Of a stretch of 23,003 nucleotides of DNA, positions 5,326 to 15,600 are shown piece by piece (the first letter of the stretch is position 1; every line of letters begins with the position of its first letter). Origin of the DNA: an uncultured Blautia sp. GTDB taxonomy: Bacteria; Bacillota; Clostridia; Lachnospirales; Lachnospiraceae. The notes below the pieces were generated by a model. The model did no database searches, had not been told where the DNA came from, and saw nothing but the letters and a program-made list of their open reading frames with translations. The position numbers and the translations under genes are program-made. Location: positions 1 through 23,003 of the forward strand of contig URHH01000034.1 in assembly GCA_900547615.1 (NCBI GenBank), given 5' to 3'.

Positions 5326-8300
5326 TTATATCTCCCTCTCTGTTTTTTTCTCAGTTTCTTTTTCCGGAAGCTCTTTTCCTGATCTATCCCTCTGCTCGAT
5401 GACCGCCTTTTTCTCCGCCAGCTTTTCCTTTATGGAAATCCTGCCCGCCTTGCGTTCTTTTTCCTCTTTCGGCTTCTCATTGTTCAGGACGTTATCAATC
5501 ATGTTGTAGTTACATTCTTCCAATTCCTCAATCTTCGCAAGCGGCTTATACTCTGCCAGTTTGTCTAAAAGCTCCTTTGACTTCCTTGCAGTCTGTACGC
5601 CCTCACTGTCATCAAGCTCCGTCCCTTTCCCGAATATATCCGTTATGCCTTCCCTCATGCTGTCTGAAATCATGGCATTGAGGAAATCATTCAGATATTC
5701 CGTGTTCCCGTTCCTGATGTCCTCTGCGATATTCGCTACCTGCACTTCCCTGTCCTCCACCGTATCATTGTACTGATAGGTGTCATAATCATAAGAAAGC
5801 TGGTCTATTTCTGCGGCAAGGAAAGCCGCCTGCCACTTCTCCAGAGAGCCACGCACCTCAATGTCTGGCAGCTTGTCAATCAGCTCCGCAATGACCGCTA
5901 CCGCTTTCGGATTGTCTGTAATGTCCGGCACATAATCTAAAATCTCCAGATCTGCAGTCCTGCCCGACACAATATCCATCTGCGTGTCCTCATACGCTTC
6001 CGTCCCTTCCGTATGGATGTTGATGCCGATGCTCCGGATACCGTTCATCCTCTCCGGCGGTATCTGGGTAAAAATTTCGATTGCTTCCTCCACGCTCGCT
6101 ATATCCTCATGGTATTCTCCAAGGTTATGGAACTCCCCGCACTCTGCCACCGTAAGGGTAATCACTGTTTGCTTTTCTTCCTGTGCCTGTTCTGTATTCT
6201 GCTCCTGCAGGGCGGCACGTTTTTCCTCAAGGTACGCTTCCACTCCCGGAAGATACTGCCCAAGCGTCCCTGTTTTTCCTTCTGTGATAGGGTTGATGTC
6301 AACTTTCACTCCGCCGATGCTGAAATCGTCCTCATTAAAGGTGTTGAACAGGGAATCTTCCCTTTCCCCGCCCCGGTATTCCACAACCACATCAAGGTCA
6401 GAATTTTCCTGCTCCAGACCTCTGCATCTGCTCCCGGACACTGCCACATCCACAAGCTCTATGTCCATGTCATACTCGTCAATTTTGGACTGCAAATAGG
6501 CGTATATGGTAAGTTCTATATCTTCCTGTGTCTGCCCATTGATGCCATTCCATAATTCCTCTGTCCGGGCTTTAAAATCGGCTATAACCTTGCTTTCCGC
6601 CGCTTCCGGCACTTCCTTTCTGATACGTTCCCCAAGATGCGCCATTTCCGCCTGCTCTGCTTTTTCCATCAATCCATCATAATCAATCGGTATCAGTTCA
6701 TCATCCGCCTGTATGCTGCCTTCCAGATCGCTCCGGTGCGTCGGCTCTTTCAAATCTGCCACAATCTCATCAAGTGCCTGTCTTATGGTAATATCCGGAT
6801 TGTCATACACGCCACCGTCCAATTCCCGGTAATTCATATCGTAAATTGTGTAATCATACCCCTCACTGGCTTCCTGAATACTGATATAGCGATCTGCCAA
6901 CTGGAAAGCAAGCTCTGTTTCTTCCCTGTTACTGGTATCTATGTATGGGTTTTCCCACTCCATGAACGGTACATCTTCCACGATGTGCTTCTGGTTGTCT
7001 GCCGGAATGAGATTATCCATTTTCCCCTGCTCATAGAGAGTATCAAACCTCTCCATATAGAGGGAAATATCATCAAGACCACTGCTCTTTAGCTGATGCT
7101 CAAACCGATGTTTTACAAAATCCTTTATTTCCTCCGGTGACATTTCCCGGTGAACCCTTACCTTGTCAAAACCGACCTCATGATATAAAGTCTGCAAATC
7201 TCCCATGAAGCGGCTGCTTTCCCCCGCCGCCTTGCTATGCGTAAAATCAAGCGAAAGGCAGTTTTCATTATTCCTGACATGGATTACATCAAACTCGCTT
7301 CCATTGACATTGACGCCAAATGTTGCCCTTGCCATATCCGGCTTATCTTCCATATCCTTTCCCCGATATTCCGCAAACTTCCCCATTGCTTCCGGAAGGC
7401 TGTCAAAACGCTCTAATCTGCTCTTTTCCGGGCTTCCGTCCGCCCATGTGGATAAATCTTCAATAACATAGTAAGATACCTTATCAGCGTCCGGTTCTTC
7501 CTGTGCGCTGCCTTCTGCCATTCCCTCCGGCACTTCTGCCGCTGTTTCCATAACAGAATCCTTTTCCTCACTGACTTCCGCTGATAATGCAGTCTCCCTT
7601 GTAAACTCTGGCACTTCCCTGTAACCGACAAAATCCACATAATGGCTTGTATTCTCCCCATCCTGATGCAGCACCACCACATCGCTGACAGAAAGGGAAT
7701 GTCCGGTAAAGTCTGCCGGGTGATCTATGTTGAACTTGGTAAAAATATCTTCAAGGCTCATGCCCTCCGCAAGCTCCCCGGTATAGACCAGCTTGTAATT
7801 CTCTCTGGAAACCGGGATACTTTTCATTTCAAGATAATCCATCGACATAAAACGAATATCCCTTGTTTCCTCCGTATCTTTAAGCTGATAGATGCCAAAC
7901 CTTCCCTCATTGCCATATAAAAGCTGTGCTTCCCGGTTGGGTTCACTGTCCTCTAATTCCTGTTTCATGGACTGAAACTCCAGATAGGCGCTCCAATCGT
8001 CCTTTTCTACGCCGAACAGACCGTCATGCGCCTGTAATGCCGCTCTGTCCTCCACGAGCGTTTCTGAACCGTCTGAATGAAGCTGGTACACTGACACATC
8101 TTCCCCGAACAGCTCCGATGCCTTGTCCTTTGTCAGAGGGAGCATTTCATCCCAAGAATACCCATATTCGTGCATCTCCGATAACCCCACCATGCCATCC
8201 GGAAGGGCATCAATTTCTTTCTCCGCTTCCTTGATTGTTTCCAAAAGAAGCGGTAAATCGTCTTTCTGCTCCGCAAGGGAATATGCCAGGGAAGTTGTCT

Positions 8301-9936
8301 TATACATATCATCCAGCTTATAAGCGTGGTTCATAATCAAATTACGCTCATCGCTGTCATAAACCGTCCTGTAAAATTCCATGCGGTTAATAAGCTGTTC
8401 TGCCTGCACTATTGTCGGAAGCTCCGAAGCAATATGAAGTTCCTTTTCCGTCAAATCCATATCAAAATCATAGAACTGTGGATAACCGTCATTCAAGCCG
8501 CCGCTTCTCATAATCGGTACAAAATCAAACCCTTTCTCCTTCAGATAGTCCAGAACGTTTCCGCCCTCTCCGTCCGTTTCACGCATCAGTATGTCATAGA
8601 GGGTGTTCTGCACTTCTGACTGCATATTTGTGATTTTAATAGTTTCATATTCCCCGCTGTCCGGCATGGAGATTCTCACAACCACATCAGCGTACTCAAT
8701 CGGTTTATTTGCCTTTTCCCGTTCTTCCTGCAACGCCTTAAAATCGGTTATCTCATAAGTATCCGTATTGTAAGCGTAATCTAAGTGGTATTCCTCCACT
8801 TCCTCGCTCCGCTCATTTCCAAGCAGAGTTACCCACGCCCCGGCTCTTTCAAGGTATGCTTCCACGCTCTGCCTGTCATCGTCTTTCATGGTACACAAAG
8901 AATTAAGAAGTTCTGTCCGCTCCATGCCCTTAACGCTCAAAAGGTCATATTCTGAACGGTCTGTATTCGCCACAAGCAGAATAATGTCCTCCTGTGCCTG
9001 TTCTGCAGCACGTTCTTTATCAATCTCCAAAAGCTGTGCTTCAATCCCCTTTATCAGCTCCGAGGAAGTCCGGCGTATCGTATCAAGGGAAGATTTTAAC
9101 TCCGGCATTTCTTTTCCACTGCTCCACCCGGCGATATACCCAAAAGAATAGTCGGACGTATCAATCCCGAAATGCTGGCAGACAGTGTAGGCAATGCTCT
9201 CCGCTTCCACTTCCCTTGTTTCCCTGTCTTTGGCAATCCCTGTTTCCTGTTCAACCTCTTTTGCATGGAGTTTTGCGTGCGCCACCTCATGCACCCCGGT
9301 TTTTGCAGTCTGCGCTTCTCCCATGCCCTCCTTAATAGCGATAGGGTGGTTTAAATCAATAAAATATCCTTTCCTGTCACCCTCCATGCCCTCATACCGG
9401 ATTGGTACGGGGGAAACCCTTGCAAGTGCTTCCATAAAATCCCGGTAACGCTCTACATTCCCATGCAGCTCGCTCACACCAAGTCCGGGAAGCTCTTTCC
9501 CGTCCGTCTGCGAATAATCAAACACTGTGACAACCCGGAAGGCGGGTATCTTTATCTCCACTTCCTCCATGACGGGCATCCCGTCTCGGTCAAGCACAGG
9601 CTCATTCGTGACCGGATCAATCTTTTCCTGTTCCTCTTTGATTTTGTAAGGTGAAGGCGCAAGGATACGGATACCCCTCTCGCCCTTGTTCACATGGCGC
9701 TCAAAATTCTTCTGCCATGCTTTATATCCGGCAACATACGTCGCTCCCGGACACTGCATCTCGATAAGCTGGATATTGTTTGCGCTGTAATTATGGAATT
9801 TTGACATGGTATTCAGGTAGCTTTTGTACTTTTCCCCCTCAAATAATTCCTTCAAGCCTTCCTCCAGCCTGTCCGTTATCTCCTTCACTTTCTGTTTTTC
9901 AGTCATGGAAACTTTGTTTACATTTGCATCTGCCAT
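5326..9936 (-). CDS. Giant ArdC-like polyvalent protein: zincin peptidase, YodL, nucleotidyltransferase
   Basis: A 1536-aa multidomain protein. Residues 1-190 resemble the ArdC N-terminal ssDNA-binding domain (YSANNIQLIEMQ, VNKGERGIRI). A zincin-like metallopeptidase core follows, with HEVAH at 216-220 and a downstream EVEAES. About 678-775 is a YodL domain (HPADFTGHSLSVSDVVVLHQ). GSRCRG at 1168-1173 with Asp1180, Asp1182 and Asp1213 forms a complete nucleotidyltransferase (MNT-type) active site. About 1258-1350 is a domain shared with the 116-aa protein at 10955-11305. A charged tail (GRISIKEKL, about 1499-1507) ends the protein. ArdC proteins counter restriction of incoming single-stranded DNA, and plasmid pSa ArdC is carried into recipients. 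The ribosome binding site is AAGGAG. The domain string fits the 'polyvalent proteins' of phages and conjugative elements. The role of the embedded nucleotidyltransferase is unknown. Confidence 0.85.
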   Translation of the reverse strand: MADANVNKVSMTEKQKVKEITDRLEEGLKELFEGEKYKSYLNTMSKFHNYSANNIQLIEMQCPGATYVAGYKAWQKNFERHVNKGERGIRILAPSPYKIKEEQEKIDPVTNEPVLDRDGMPVMEEVEIKIPAFRVVTVFDYSQTDGKELPGLGVSELHGNVERYRDFMEALARVSPVPIRYEGMEGDRKGYFIDLNHPIAIKEGMGEAQTAKTGVHEVAHAKLHAKEVEQETGIAKDRETREVEAESIAYTVCQHFGIDTSDYSFGYIAGWSSGKEMPELKSSLDTIRRTSSELIKGIEAQLLEIDKERAAEQAQEDIILLVANTDRSEYDLLSVKGMERTELLNSLCTMKDDDRQSVEAYLERAGAWVTLLGNERSEEVEEYHLDYAYNTDTYEITDFKALQEEREKANKPIEYADVVVRISMPDSGEYETIKITNMQSEVQNTLYDILMRETDGEGGNVLDYLKEKGFDFVPIMRSGGLNDGYPQFYDFDMDLTEKELHIASELPTIVQAEQLINRMEFYRTVYDSDERNLIMNHAYKLDDMYKTTSLAYSLAEQKDDLPLLLETIKEAEKEIDALPDGMVGLSEMHEYGYSWDEMLPLTKDKASELFGEDVSVYQLHSDGSETLVEDRAALQAHDGLFGVEKDDWSAYLEFQSMKQELEDSEPNREAQLLYGNEGRFGIYQLKDTEETRDIRFMSMDYLEMKSIPVSRENYKLVYTGELAEGMSLEDIFTKFNIDHPADFTGHSLSVSDVVVLHQDGENTSHYVDFVGYREVPEFTRETALSAEVSEEKDSVMETAAEVPEGMAEGSAQEEPDADKVSYYVIEDLSTWADGSPEKSRLERFDSLPEAMGKFAEYRGKDMEDKPDMARATFGVNVNGSEFDVIHVRNNENCLSLDFTHSKAAGESSRFMGDLQTLYHEVGFDKVRVHREMSPEEIKDFVKHRFEHQLKSSGLDDISLYMERFDTLYEQGKMDNLIPADNQKHIVEDVPFMEWENPYIDTSNREETELAFQLADRYISIQEASEGYDYTIYDMNYRELDGGVYDNPDITIRQALDEIVADLKEPTHRSDLEGSIQADDELIPIDYDGLMEKAEQAEMAHLGERIRKEVPEAAESKVIADFKARTEELWNGINGQTQEDIELTIYAYLQSKIDEYDMDIELVDVAVSGSRCRGLEQENSDLDVVVEYRGGEREDSLFNTFNEDDFSIGGVKVDINPITEGKTGTLGQYLPGVEAYLEEKRAALQEQNTEQAQEEKQTVITLTVAECGEFHNLGEYHEDIASVEEAIEIFTQIPPERMNGIRSIGINIHTEGTEAYEDTQMDIVSGRTADLEILDYVPDITDNPKAVAVIAELIDKLPDIEVRGSLEKWQAAFLAAEIDQLSYDYDTYQYNDTVEDREVQVANIAEDIRNGNTEYLNDFLNAMISDSMREGITDIFGKGTELDDSEGVQTARKSKELLDKLAEYKPLAKIEELEECNYNMIDNVLNNEKPKEEKERKAGRISIKEKLAEKKAVIEQRDRSGKELPEKETEKKTEREI

Positions 9937-10027
9937 CTGGTTAATTCTCCTTTTCCTCCATAAAAACAGAGGACAGATAAGTTTCCCTCTCCGTCCCCGT
10001 TCCGGATATTTTTATTTGCAGTTATTT

Positions 10028-10867
10028 TTATAAACATTCCTCTTTGCTTTTTGGCTTTGCTTTATCCGGCTCCGGGACTTTCCTCTGCCCTGCCTTTTCT
10101 TTCATCTGCGACAATTTATCCTTTACGGACACGCGCCCTCCTTTCTCCGCTTCCTTCCCGGCATCCAGACTCACAGAAAGCCGATCCAGCTTTTCAAATG
10201 CCTTATCTATCCCGTCAATCTTCTTCCGAAGGTTCTCCGCTGCCTTTTTTACAGGCATATTGATTATCCTTGTCATGCCGACACCCTGCTTTTCATCCGA
10301 TACCTCTTTCGTGCCTTTCCCGGCTAACAGCCTGCCCACGTTGGAAACGCTGTTCCCGATCTGCTTCAGCTCGTCCCCGATGCTGTCAATCTGGTTGGCT
10401 GTTTTTTCACAGTCCGTCATCACGTCAACCAGACGTTCCCGGTAATCGGAAAGCATGGACTTCACGCCGGTGATTCCTTTCTGGAGAATCTTGCACATCT
10501 CCGCTTTTCCTTTTTCCTTAAAGGCGTTGACAGTCTGTGCCGCTGTTTCCACCAAATGGTTTCTTACCGCTGTCAGACGTTCCGACAGGCTCGTGATTTT
10601 CCCCTGAAGGTGCGCCACTTTATCCATGAGCTTCTCTGTCACAGATTTTGGCTGGTTTTCCTGCATCTGTGAAAGCTGTTCCCGGACTCCCTGTAATTCA
10701 TCCACCATTGCGCTGAGCTGCATCTGCATACCCGCCACATACCAGAAAATCCCCATAAAATCCTGTGACTGCCCACTCATATCCTGCTGGTTAAACAGTT
10801 CTATAAGCTGCTTTAATACCTCATTTTCTTCCATGACCTGTTTTGTGTTCTGTTCTGCTGTTTCCAT
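10028..10867 (-). CDS. Coiled-coil protein (DUF6674-like) with shared C-terminal tail
   Basis: A 279-aa protein dominated by helices. An N-terminal segment (LKQLIELFNQQDMSGQSQDF) is followed by long heptad-rich stretches (ELQGVREQLSQMQENQ, KITSLSERLTAVRNHLVETA). It ends with a basic tail containing GRVSVKDKL. It resembles proteins annotated as DUF6674 in Clostridia conjugative elements; no biochemical role is known. It has no signal peptide or clear membrane segment. AAAGGAGG precedes the ATG. It lies 91 nt upstream of the ArdC-like gene in the same cluster. The tail matches those of the 1536-aa and 3017-aa proteins, so a common partner or secretion route is plausible. Confidence 0.75.
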   Translation of the reverse strand: METAEQNTKQVMEENEVLKQLIELFNQQDMSGQSQDFMGIFWYVAGMQMQLSAMVDELQGVREQLSQMQENQPKSVTEKLMDKVAHLQGKITSLSERLTAVRNHLVETAAQTVNAFKEKGKAEMCKILQKGITGVKSMLSDYRERLVDVMTDCEKTANQIDSIGDELKQIGNSVSNVGRLLAGKGTKEVSDEKQGVGMTRIINMPVKKAAENLRKKIDGIDKAFEKLDRLSVSLDAGKEAEKGGRVSVKDKLSQMKEKAGQRKVPEPDKAKPKSKEECL

Positions 10868-10894
10868 TTTTGCAATCCTCCTTTAATTTACGCA

Positions 10895-10926
10895 TAATAA
10901 AAGACAGCCTTTTTTTTGACTGCCCT
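10895..10926 (-). terminator. Weak terminator-like hairpin
   Basis: On the minus strand AGGGCAG (10926-10920) can pair with CTGTCTT (10907-10901, two G-U pairs) across an A-rich loop. A TTTTATTAT tract (10901-10895) follows. It would partly stop transcripts between the 116-aa gene and the coiled-coil gene. Confidence 0.35.
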
Positions 10927-10954
10927 CTGCACAACTGCCAATTCAACTTATAAC

Positions 10955-11305
10955 TTAATAATCAATGACCTCTTTATCCGGAAAAAGCCCAATGATTTCT
11001 TTTATCGCTGCCTGTACCTGCGGATTCCCGCTAAACTCCGGCATAAAGCTGATAAATCCTATATCAATCTCACCTCCGGAAAGTATGTCAGCCTGTGAAT
11101 CTTCCATCTTTTCAGTCCCTACCACATGGAGATTGATACCAATGGAAGGGATACCGTTCATGCGTTCCGGCGGTATCTGCTGATATAATCTGACCGCTTC
11201 CCCTAATGTCCTGATACCCTCATGATATTCTCCAAGATTGTGGTATTCCCCACACTCCGCCACTGTAAATGTCACAATCGTTTCTTCTGTTTTCTTTTTT
11301 CCCAT
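10955..11305 (-). CDS. Stand-alone large polyvalent protein-associated domain protein
   Basis: A 116-aa protein made almost entirely of one domain that is also present near the C-terminus of the 1536-aa ArdC-like protein. The shared stretches include TVAECGE, HNLGEYHE, QIPPERMNGI and SIGIN. The ATG at 11305 is chosen because GGAGG lies 9 nt upstream; the longer frame from 11434 has no site and overlaps the PP-loop gene. It is encoded 26 nt after the PP-loop gene. The domain function is unknown. As a free copy it might bind the same partner as the fused copy, or assemble with it. The ribosome binding site and conservation make it a real gene. Confidence 0.8.
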   Translation of the reverse strand: MGKKKTEETIVTFTVAECGEYHNLGEYHEGIRTLGEAVRLYQQIPPERMNGIPSIGINLHVVGTEKMEDSQADILSGGEIDIGFISFMPEFSGNPQVQAAIKEIIGLFPDKEVIDY

Positions 11306-11331
11306 TGTCAAATTCCTCCGCTTTCCTGTTT

Positions 11332-12624
11332 TTATGCAGCAAGATACTTGTCTGTATCTTCCGTCATGTACTGCCCAAGATATTTCTCCCGGTGCGGCAT
11401 GATAATATGCAGATTTCCATGCACATTGATCCATTCTATAACAAACCAGAATCCAAGCCCTCTGTTATCTGGTTTCCAGATGCCGCTTTCGTCAAATGCC
11501 CCGCCACGCATCATGTAATCTATGATTTCAGGATTAGACAGTTTCTCCGCAAGTTCCCACCTATTCGGTGACTTTTCCCTATGACAGCCAAATCCGCAAT
11601 AAACGCACCCTGTTCTATTGCATCCGGTAGTTTCAAATACAGGCTTCCCCGTATCAAAAATCCCCAAATTCATTGAATTTTCCTGTGCCTGCCCTTTTCC
11701 ACAATCTGCCACTACCTCGCCATATACATCTGCAATAGGTATATGGTTATGATAGATATATTCCAGTACATCCTGTTCTGTCCAGAACGACATAGGATTG
11801 CTGATAGGGCTTTTCATGTTAAAACCATTACAGCCATTTTTCAGCCAGTTTGTAGTCCTTAACCTGCTTTCACTCGCCATCTGCGCTGTCATTGGCATTT
11901 TCCCCGTCTTTTTTGCATAATTGTGCATGGGCACTTTTTTCATAATCGAACAGCAATGGTCTGATATTTCAAAAGGAGCTTCCAAAAAGAATTTATATCT
12001 TTCTTTATTGTACATCTTGGAATATTCTGATGTTTCCACCCCATTTTCTTTATGCGGATATTTCCCTTGCAGGATAAGGTAGCGAACAGGCATTTTAATA
12101 TCTGAACTTGGTATTTCACCCCGGCTTAGGCTTTTGTATGCTACATTTTCCCTATCCTCCCGGCGGTCTATCCCTATTAAATCTGCTATATAGCTATAAT
12201 TGGGAATTATTCCTCCACTGTCTGCACCTTTTTCCTGTTCTATCAGTTTTTCCACATATCTCCTTGCGCCATATACACAGCCTGCCACTTCTTTTCCTAT
12301 CATTGGATAGCCGTATTTTATAATAATCTGCCGGAAATCCATTTTAGGTCTGATGATTTCAACATTGTCATGCTGTTTCACAAATTCCCTTACTTCCGGA
12401 TATTCAAGTCCTGTGTCCACATATACAGCCCCTATCTTCGGGTACATTTTCCTTGCAATGTCCAATAAAACTGTACTGTCTTTGCCCCCGCTGAAACTGA
12501 TATAAACGCCATCATCCCCATAATAGTCCACCCATTCCCGGATACGGTATTCTGTCATCCGTATTTTAGCGGAAAGCGGAAGTGACTGCATCTGGTATAA
12601 ATCACTGATTGTATGCTTGTTCAT
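11332..12624 (-). CDS. PP-loop ATPase, phosphoadenosine phosphosulfate reductase family
   Basis: A 430-aa protein with the ATP-pyrophosphatase P-loop SGGKDS at 45-50 (context VYISFSGGKDSTVLLDIARK). The C-terminal region carries a cysteine set Cys335, Cys340, Cys343 and Cys347, able to hold an iron-sulfur cluster or zinc. The family includes PAPS/APS reductases and the DndC sulfur-transfer enzyme of DNA phosphorothioation. No other sulfate-assimilation gene and no dndABDE gene is nearby, so sulfate reduction is unlikely. Its place between two anti-restriction-like giant proteins suggests nucleotide or DNA modification, which is inference. AGGAGG with 5-nt spacing precedes the ATG. A perfect 11-bp hairpin separates it from the 3017-aa gene. 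Confidence 0.85.
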   Translation of the reverse strand: MNKHTISDLYQMQSLPLSAKIRMTEYRIREWVDYYGDDGVYISFSGGKDSTVLLDIARKMYPKIGAVYVDTGLEYPEVREFVKQHDNVEIIRPKMDFRQIIIKYGYPMIGKEVAGCVYGARRYVEKLIEQEKGADSGGIIPNYSYIADLIGIDRREDRENVAYKSLSRGEIPSSDIKMPVRYLILQGKYPHKENGVETSEYSKMYNKERYKFFLEAPFEISDHCCSIMKKVPMHNYAKKTGKMPMTAQMASESRLRTTNWLKNGCNGFNMKSPISNPMSFWTEQDVLEYIYHNHIPIADVYGEVVADCGKGQAQENSMNLGIFDTGKPVFETTGCNRTGCVYCGFGCHREKSPNRWELAEKLSNPEIIDYMMRGGAFDESGIWKPDNRGLGFWFVIEWINVHGNLHIIMPHREKYLGQYMTEDTDKYLAA

Positions 12625-12648
12625 GTTGTCCTCCTGTCTGTAAAATGG

Positions 12649-12678
12649 GAACAGGCAGCTTTTTATGGCTGCCTGTTC
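12649..12678. other. Perfect 11-bp hairpin between two cluster genes
   Basis: GAACAGGCAGC (12649-12659) and GCTGCCTGTTC (12668-12678) pair perfectly around an 8-nt loop. The hairpin begins a few nt after the stop of the 3017-aa gene. There is no T-run on either side, so it looks like an mRNA processing or stability element rather than a terminator. Confidence 0.6.
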
Positions 12679-12684
12679 TAAATG

Positions 12685-15600
12685 TTATAAAGTTTCTTCT
12701 TTTCCCTTGCTTTTCTGAATCTCCGGCTTTTCCGGCATTTTCTGTCCATAAGCCTTCTGCCGCATCTCGGCAAGTTTTTCTTTTACGGAAATACGACCTC
12801 TCGGACTGTCTGACAGCATCTGCTCCTTCCCGTGCTCCGCCACTTTTTCCGATACCGCCCGGTTAATCTGCGGTTTAAAAGGCGCATCCGCCACAGCTTC
12901 TGCATCATGCCCCATTTCCTCTGTCTCCATTTCCTCCTGTTCCCCGTCATTCTCCGGCTCATCGTCCATATCAATCCCATCGCCGCCCTTTTCATCCATG
13001 TTCAACAGGGCATTTAATTCTGTCAGTCGTTCCAGTTTCTCCGCAAGCTCCGCTTCCTGCGGGAATGGCTTTGTAACCTCTACTTTTGCGGTTTCAAGCT
13101 GATGCTCCACGTTCTCCAGTTTCTGCGCCACTTCTTCCATTCTCTTATCCATGCCCTCTAAGGCGTTGCTTAACCTTTGTAAATTTCCCAGCGGATCAGC
13201 GCCGATTTCCACCTCATGGCTGATGCTGCCTTTCAGGTTGACCGTAAACTTGGAAAAGAACGAATCAAAGGAAACACTCATCTTAAATCCCTGATACTCC
13301 CCGATTGTGACTGCCATATTCGGCTGTTTTGCGCTCCGGCACATATCAATCAGTGCAGCCCCGGCTTCTTTTTTCTCCGTATAAACCCGGTTCCCGATTT
13401 TCATGGAAAAGGTATCTTTATCCGGGAATTTATTCTGCTGGTAGGTCTGAATGTCGGCACGATACCCCGCAAGCCTTTCTTTCATGGTAGCTATCTGCGC
13501 CGGGTAATGCTTCACGATATTATCCTCAAGGCGGTACTTCTGGCTGGTATGGTTCGCTTTTAACAGCTTTAGCTTGGATACCTGAATATCTAAATCCATC
13601 TTTTCCTTTATGTAGGGATTTCCGGTAGCCAGAGCCTTAACCTCGGCATAAGTGAGAGCCGCTTCGTCAATATCCTCACAACTCCGCACCGGGGATTTTG
13701 ATGTCATGATCTGCCCGATAAATTTCTGCTTATTTTCAATGAGCTGCCATGAGTAGCTGTCGAATGTTCCTTCCGTCACATACCGGAAAATCTTTACCTT
13801 ATCATTCATGTTACCCTGTCTTAAAATCCTGCCTTCCTGCTGTTCAATGTCAGAAGGACGCCAGGGCACATCGAGGTGGTGAAGGGCAATAAGCCGATCC
13901 TGTACGTTGGTTCCGGCTCCCATTTTTGCGGTTGAGCCTAATAAAAAACGAACCTGCCCGCTCCTTACTTTTGCGAACAGCTCCGCTTTCCTTGTTTCCG
14001 TATTGGCATCATGGATAAAAGCTATTTCATTCTCCGGCACTCCCTTCGCCATGAGCTTATCCCTGATGTCCTCATATACATTAAATGTCCCATCTCCTTT
14101 CGGTGTGGATAAATCACAGAAGATAAGCTGCGCCGACTTCTGCTCTTTGGTCTGCCCCCATATCTCAAACGCCTTATCCACACAGGTTGTGGCTTTGGAA
14201 TTTTCTTCATCCGGAAGCATATCATTGATTAAACGCTGGTCTAACGCTAACTTTCTCCCGTCGTTGGTTATCTTCAGCATATTGTCGATGTTCGGCTGCA
14301 CTTTCCTGTCCCTGACCGCCTCCGCCCTGTCCGCAAGGGACTGTACCATGTCCTGCTGGTATTCGCTCGGCTTTAGCACAATATTTTCATAATCCGCTTC
14401 CGGCACAGGAAGTTTCAGCATATCCGGTGTCTGAATATCAGCACTCTCTTTAAATAACGCAATCAGTTCCGGCAGGTTAAAGAACTTTGCAAACCTTGTT
14501 TTCGCCCGGTAGCCTGTACCCTCCGGCGCAAGCTCTATGGCTGTCTGCGTTTCCCCAAACGATGCCGCCCAACTGTCAAAATGCCCCAATCCCAGACGCT
14601 GTAAAGTATTGTACTGGAGATAACGCATATTGGTGTATAATTCTGTCATACTGTTACTGATCGGCGTACCTGTTGCAAATGTGATCCCCTTCCCTCCGGT
14701 CAGTTCGTCCATATATTGGCACTTCGCAAACATATCCGAAGATTTCTGCGCTTCCGTCTGTGCAATGCCCGCTACATTCCGCATCTTTGTGTATAAAAAG
14801 AGGTTTTTATAATTATGGCTTTCATCCACAAATAACTTATCTACGCCCAACTGTTCAAAAGTCACAACATTGTCTTTCCGGCTCGAATCGTTTAAGCGGC
14901 TTAACCTCGTATTCAGCGATTTTTTTGTTTTCTCCATCTGCTTAATGGAGTAACGCTCGCCATTCTCCGCTTTCAGGGCTTCGATTGCCATTTCAATTTC
15001 TTCTATCTGCCTTTCGATCATCGCCATCTGTCTTTCAGTGGAAAGCGGTATCTTCTCGAACTGACTGTGACCGATAATCACAGCGTCATAATCCCCAGTT
15101 GCGATTCTGGAACAGAACTTTTTCCGGTTGGCGGGTTCAAAGTCCTTTTTTGTAGCCGCTAAAATATTCGCCCCCGGATACAGGCGCAGAAAATCGCTTG
15201 CCCACTGCTCTGTCAAATGGTTCGGCACAACAAATAAACTCTTTTGGCACAGCCCTAACCGCTTGCTCTCCATTGCCGCCGCAATCATCTCAAAGGTCTT
15301 TCCTGCCCCTACACAGTGCGCAAGCAGGGTGTTATCCCCGTAAAGCTGATGCGCCACTGCGTTAAGCTGGTGCGGTCTGAGTACAATGTCCGGCGTCATG
15401 CCGGGGAATTTTAAGTGCGAACCGTCATACTCCCTCGGTCTGGTGGAATTGAAAAGCTCGTTATACTTTGCGCATAAATCCTGCCTGCGCCCCGGATCAC
15501 GGAATACCCAGTCCTTAAAGGCTTCCCTTATGGCTTCCTGCTTCTGGCTTGCAAGCATGGTCTCTTTTTTATTAAGGACTCTCTTTTCCTTCCCGTCCTC

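Noticed and set aside
5984..6555. Long plus-strand frames (171 and 180 codons) opposite the ArdC-like gene
   Set aside because: They are antisense shadows of a gene with complete domains. They have no ribosome binding sites and no family resemblance.
11306..11434. N-terminal extension of the 116-aa protein
   Set aside because: The extension overlaps the PP-loop gene, lacks a ribosome binding site and is not part of the shared domain, whereas GGAGG precedes the ATG at 11305.
13907..14392. 161-codon plus-strand frame opposite the helicase region
   Set aside because: It is a shadow of the conserved helicase motifs on the minus strand, with no start signals.
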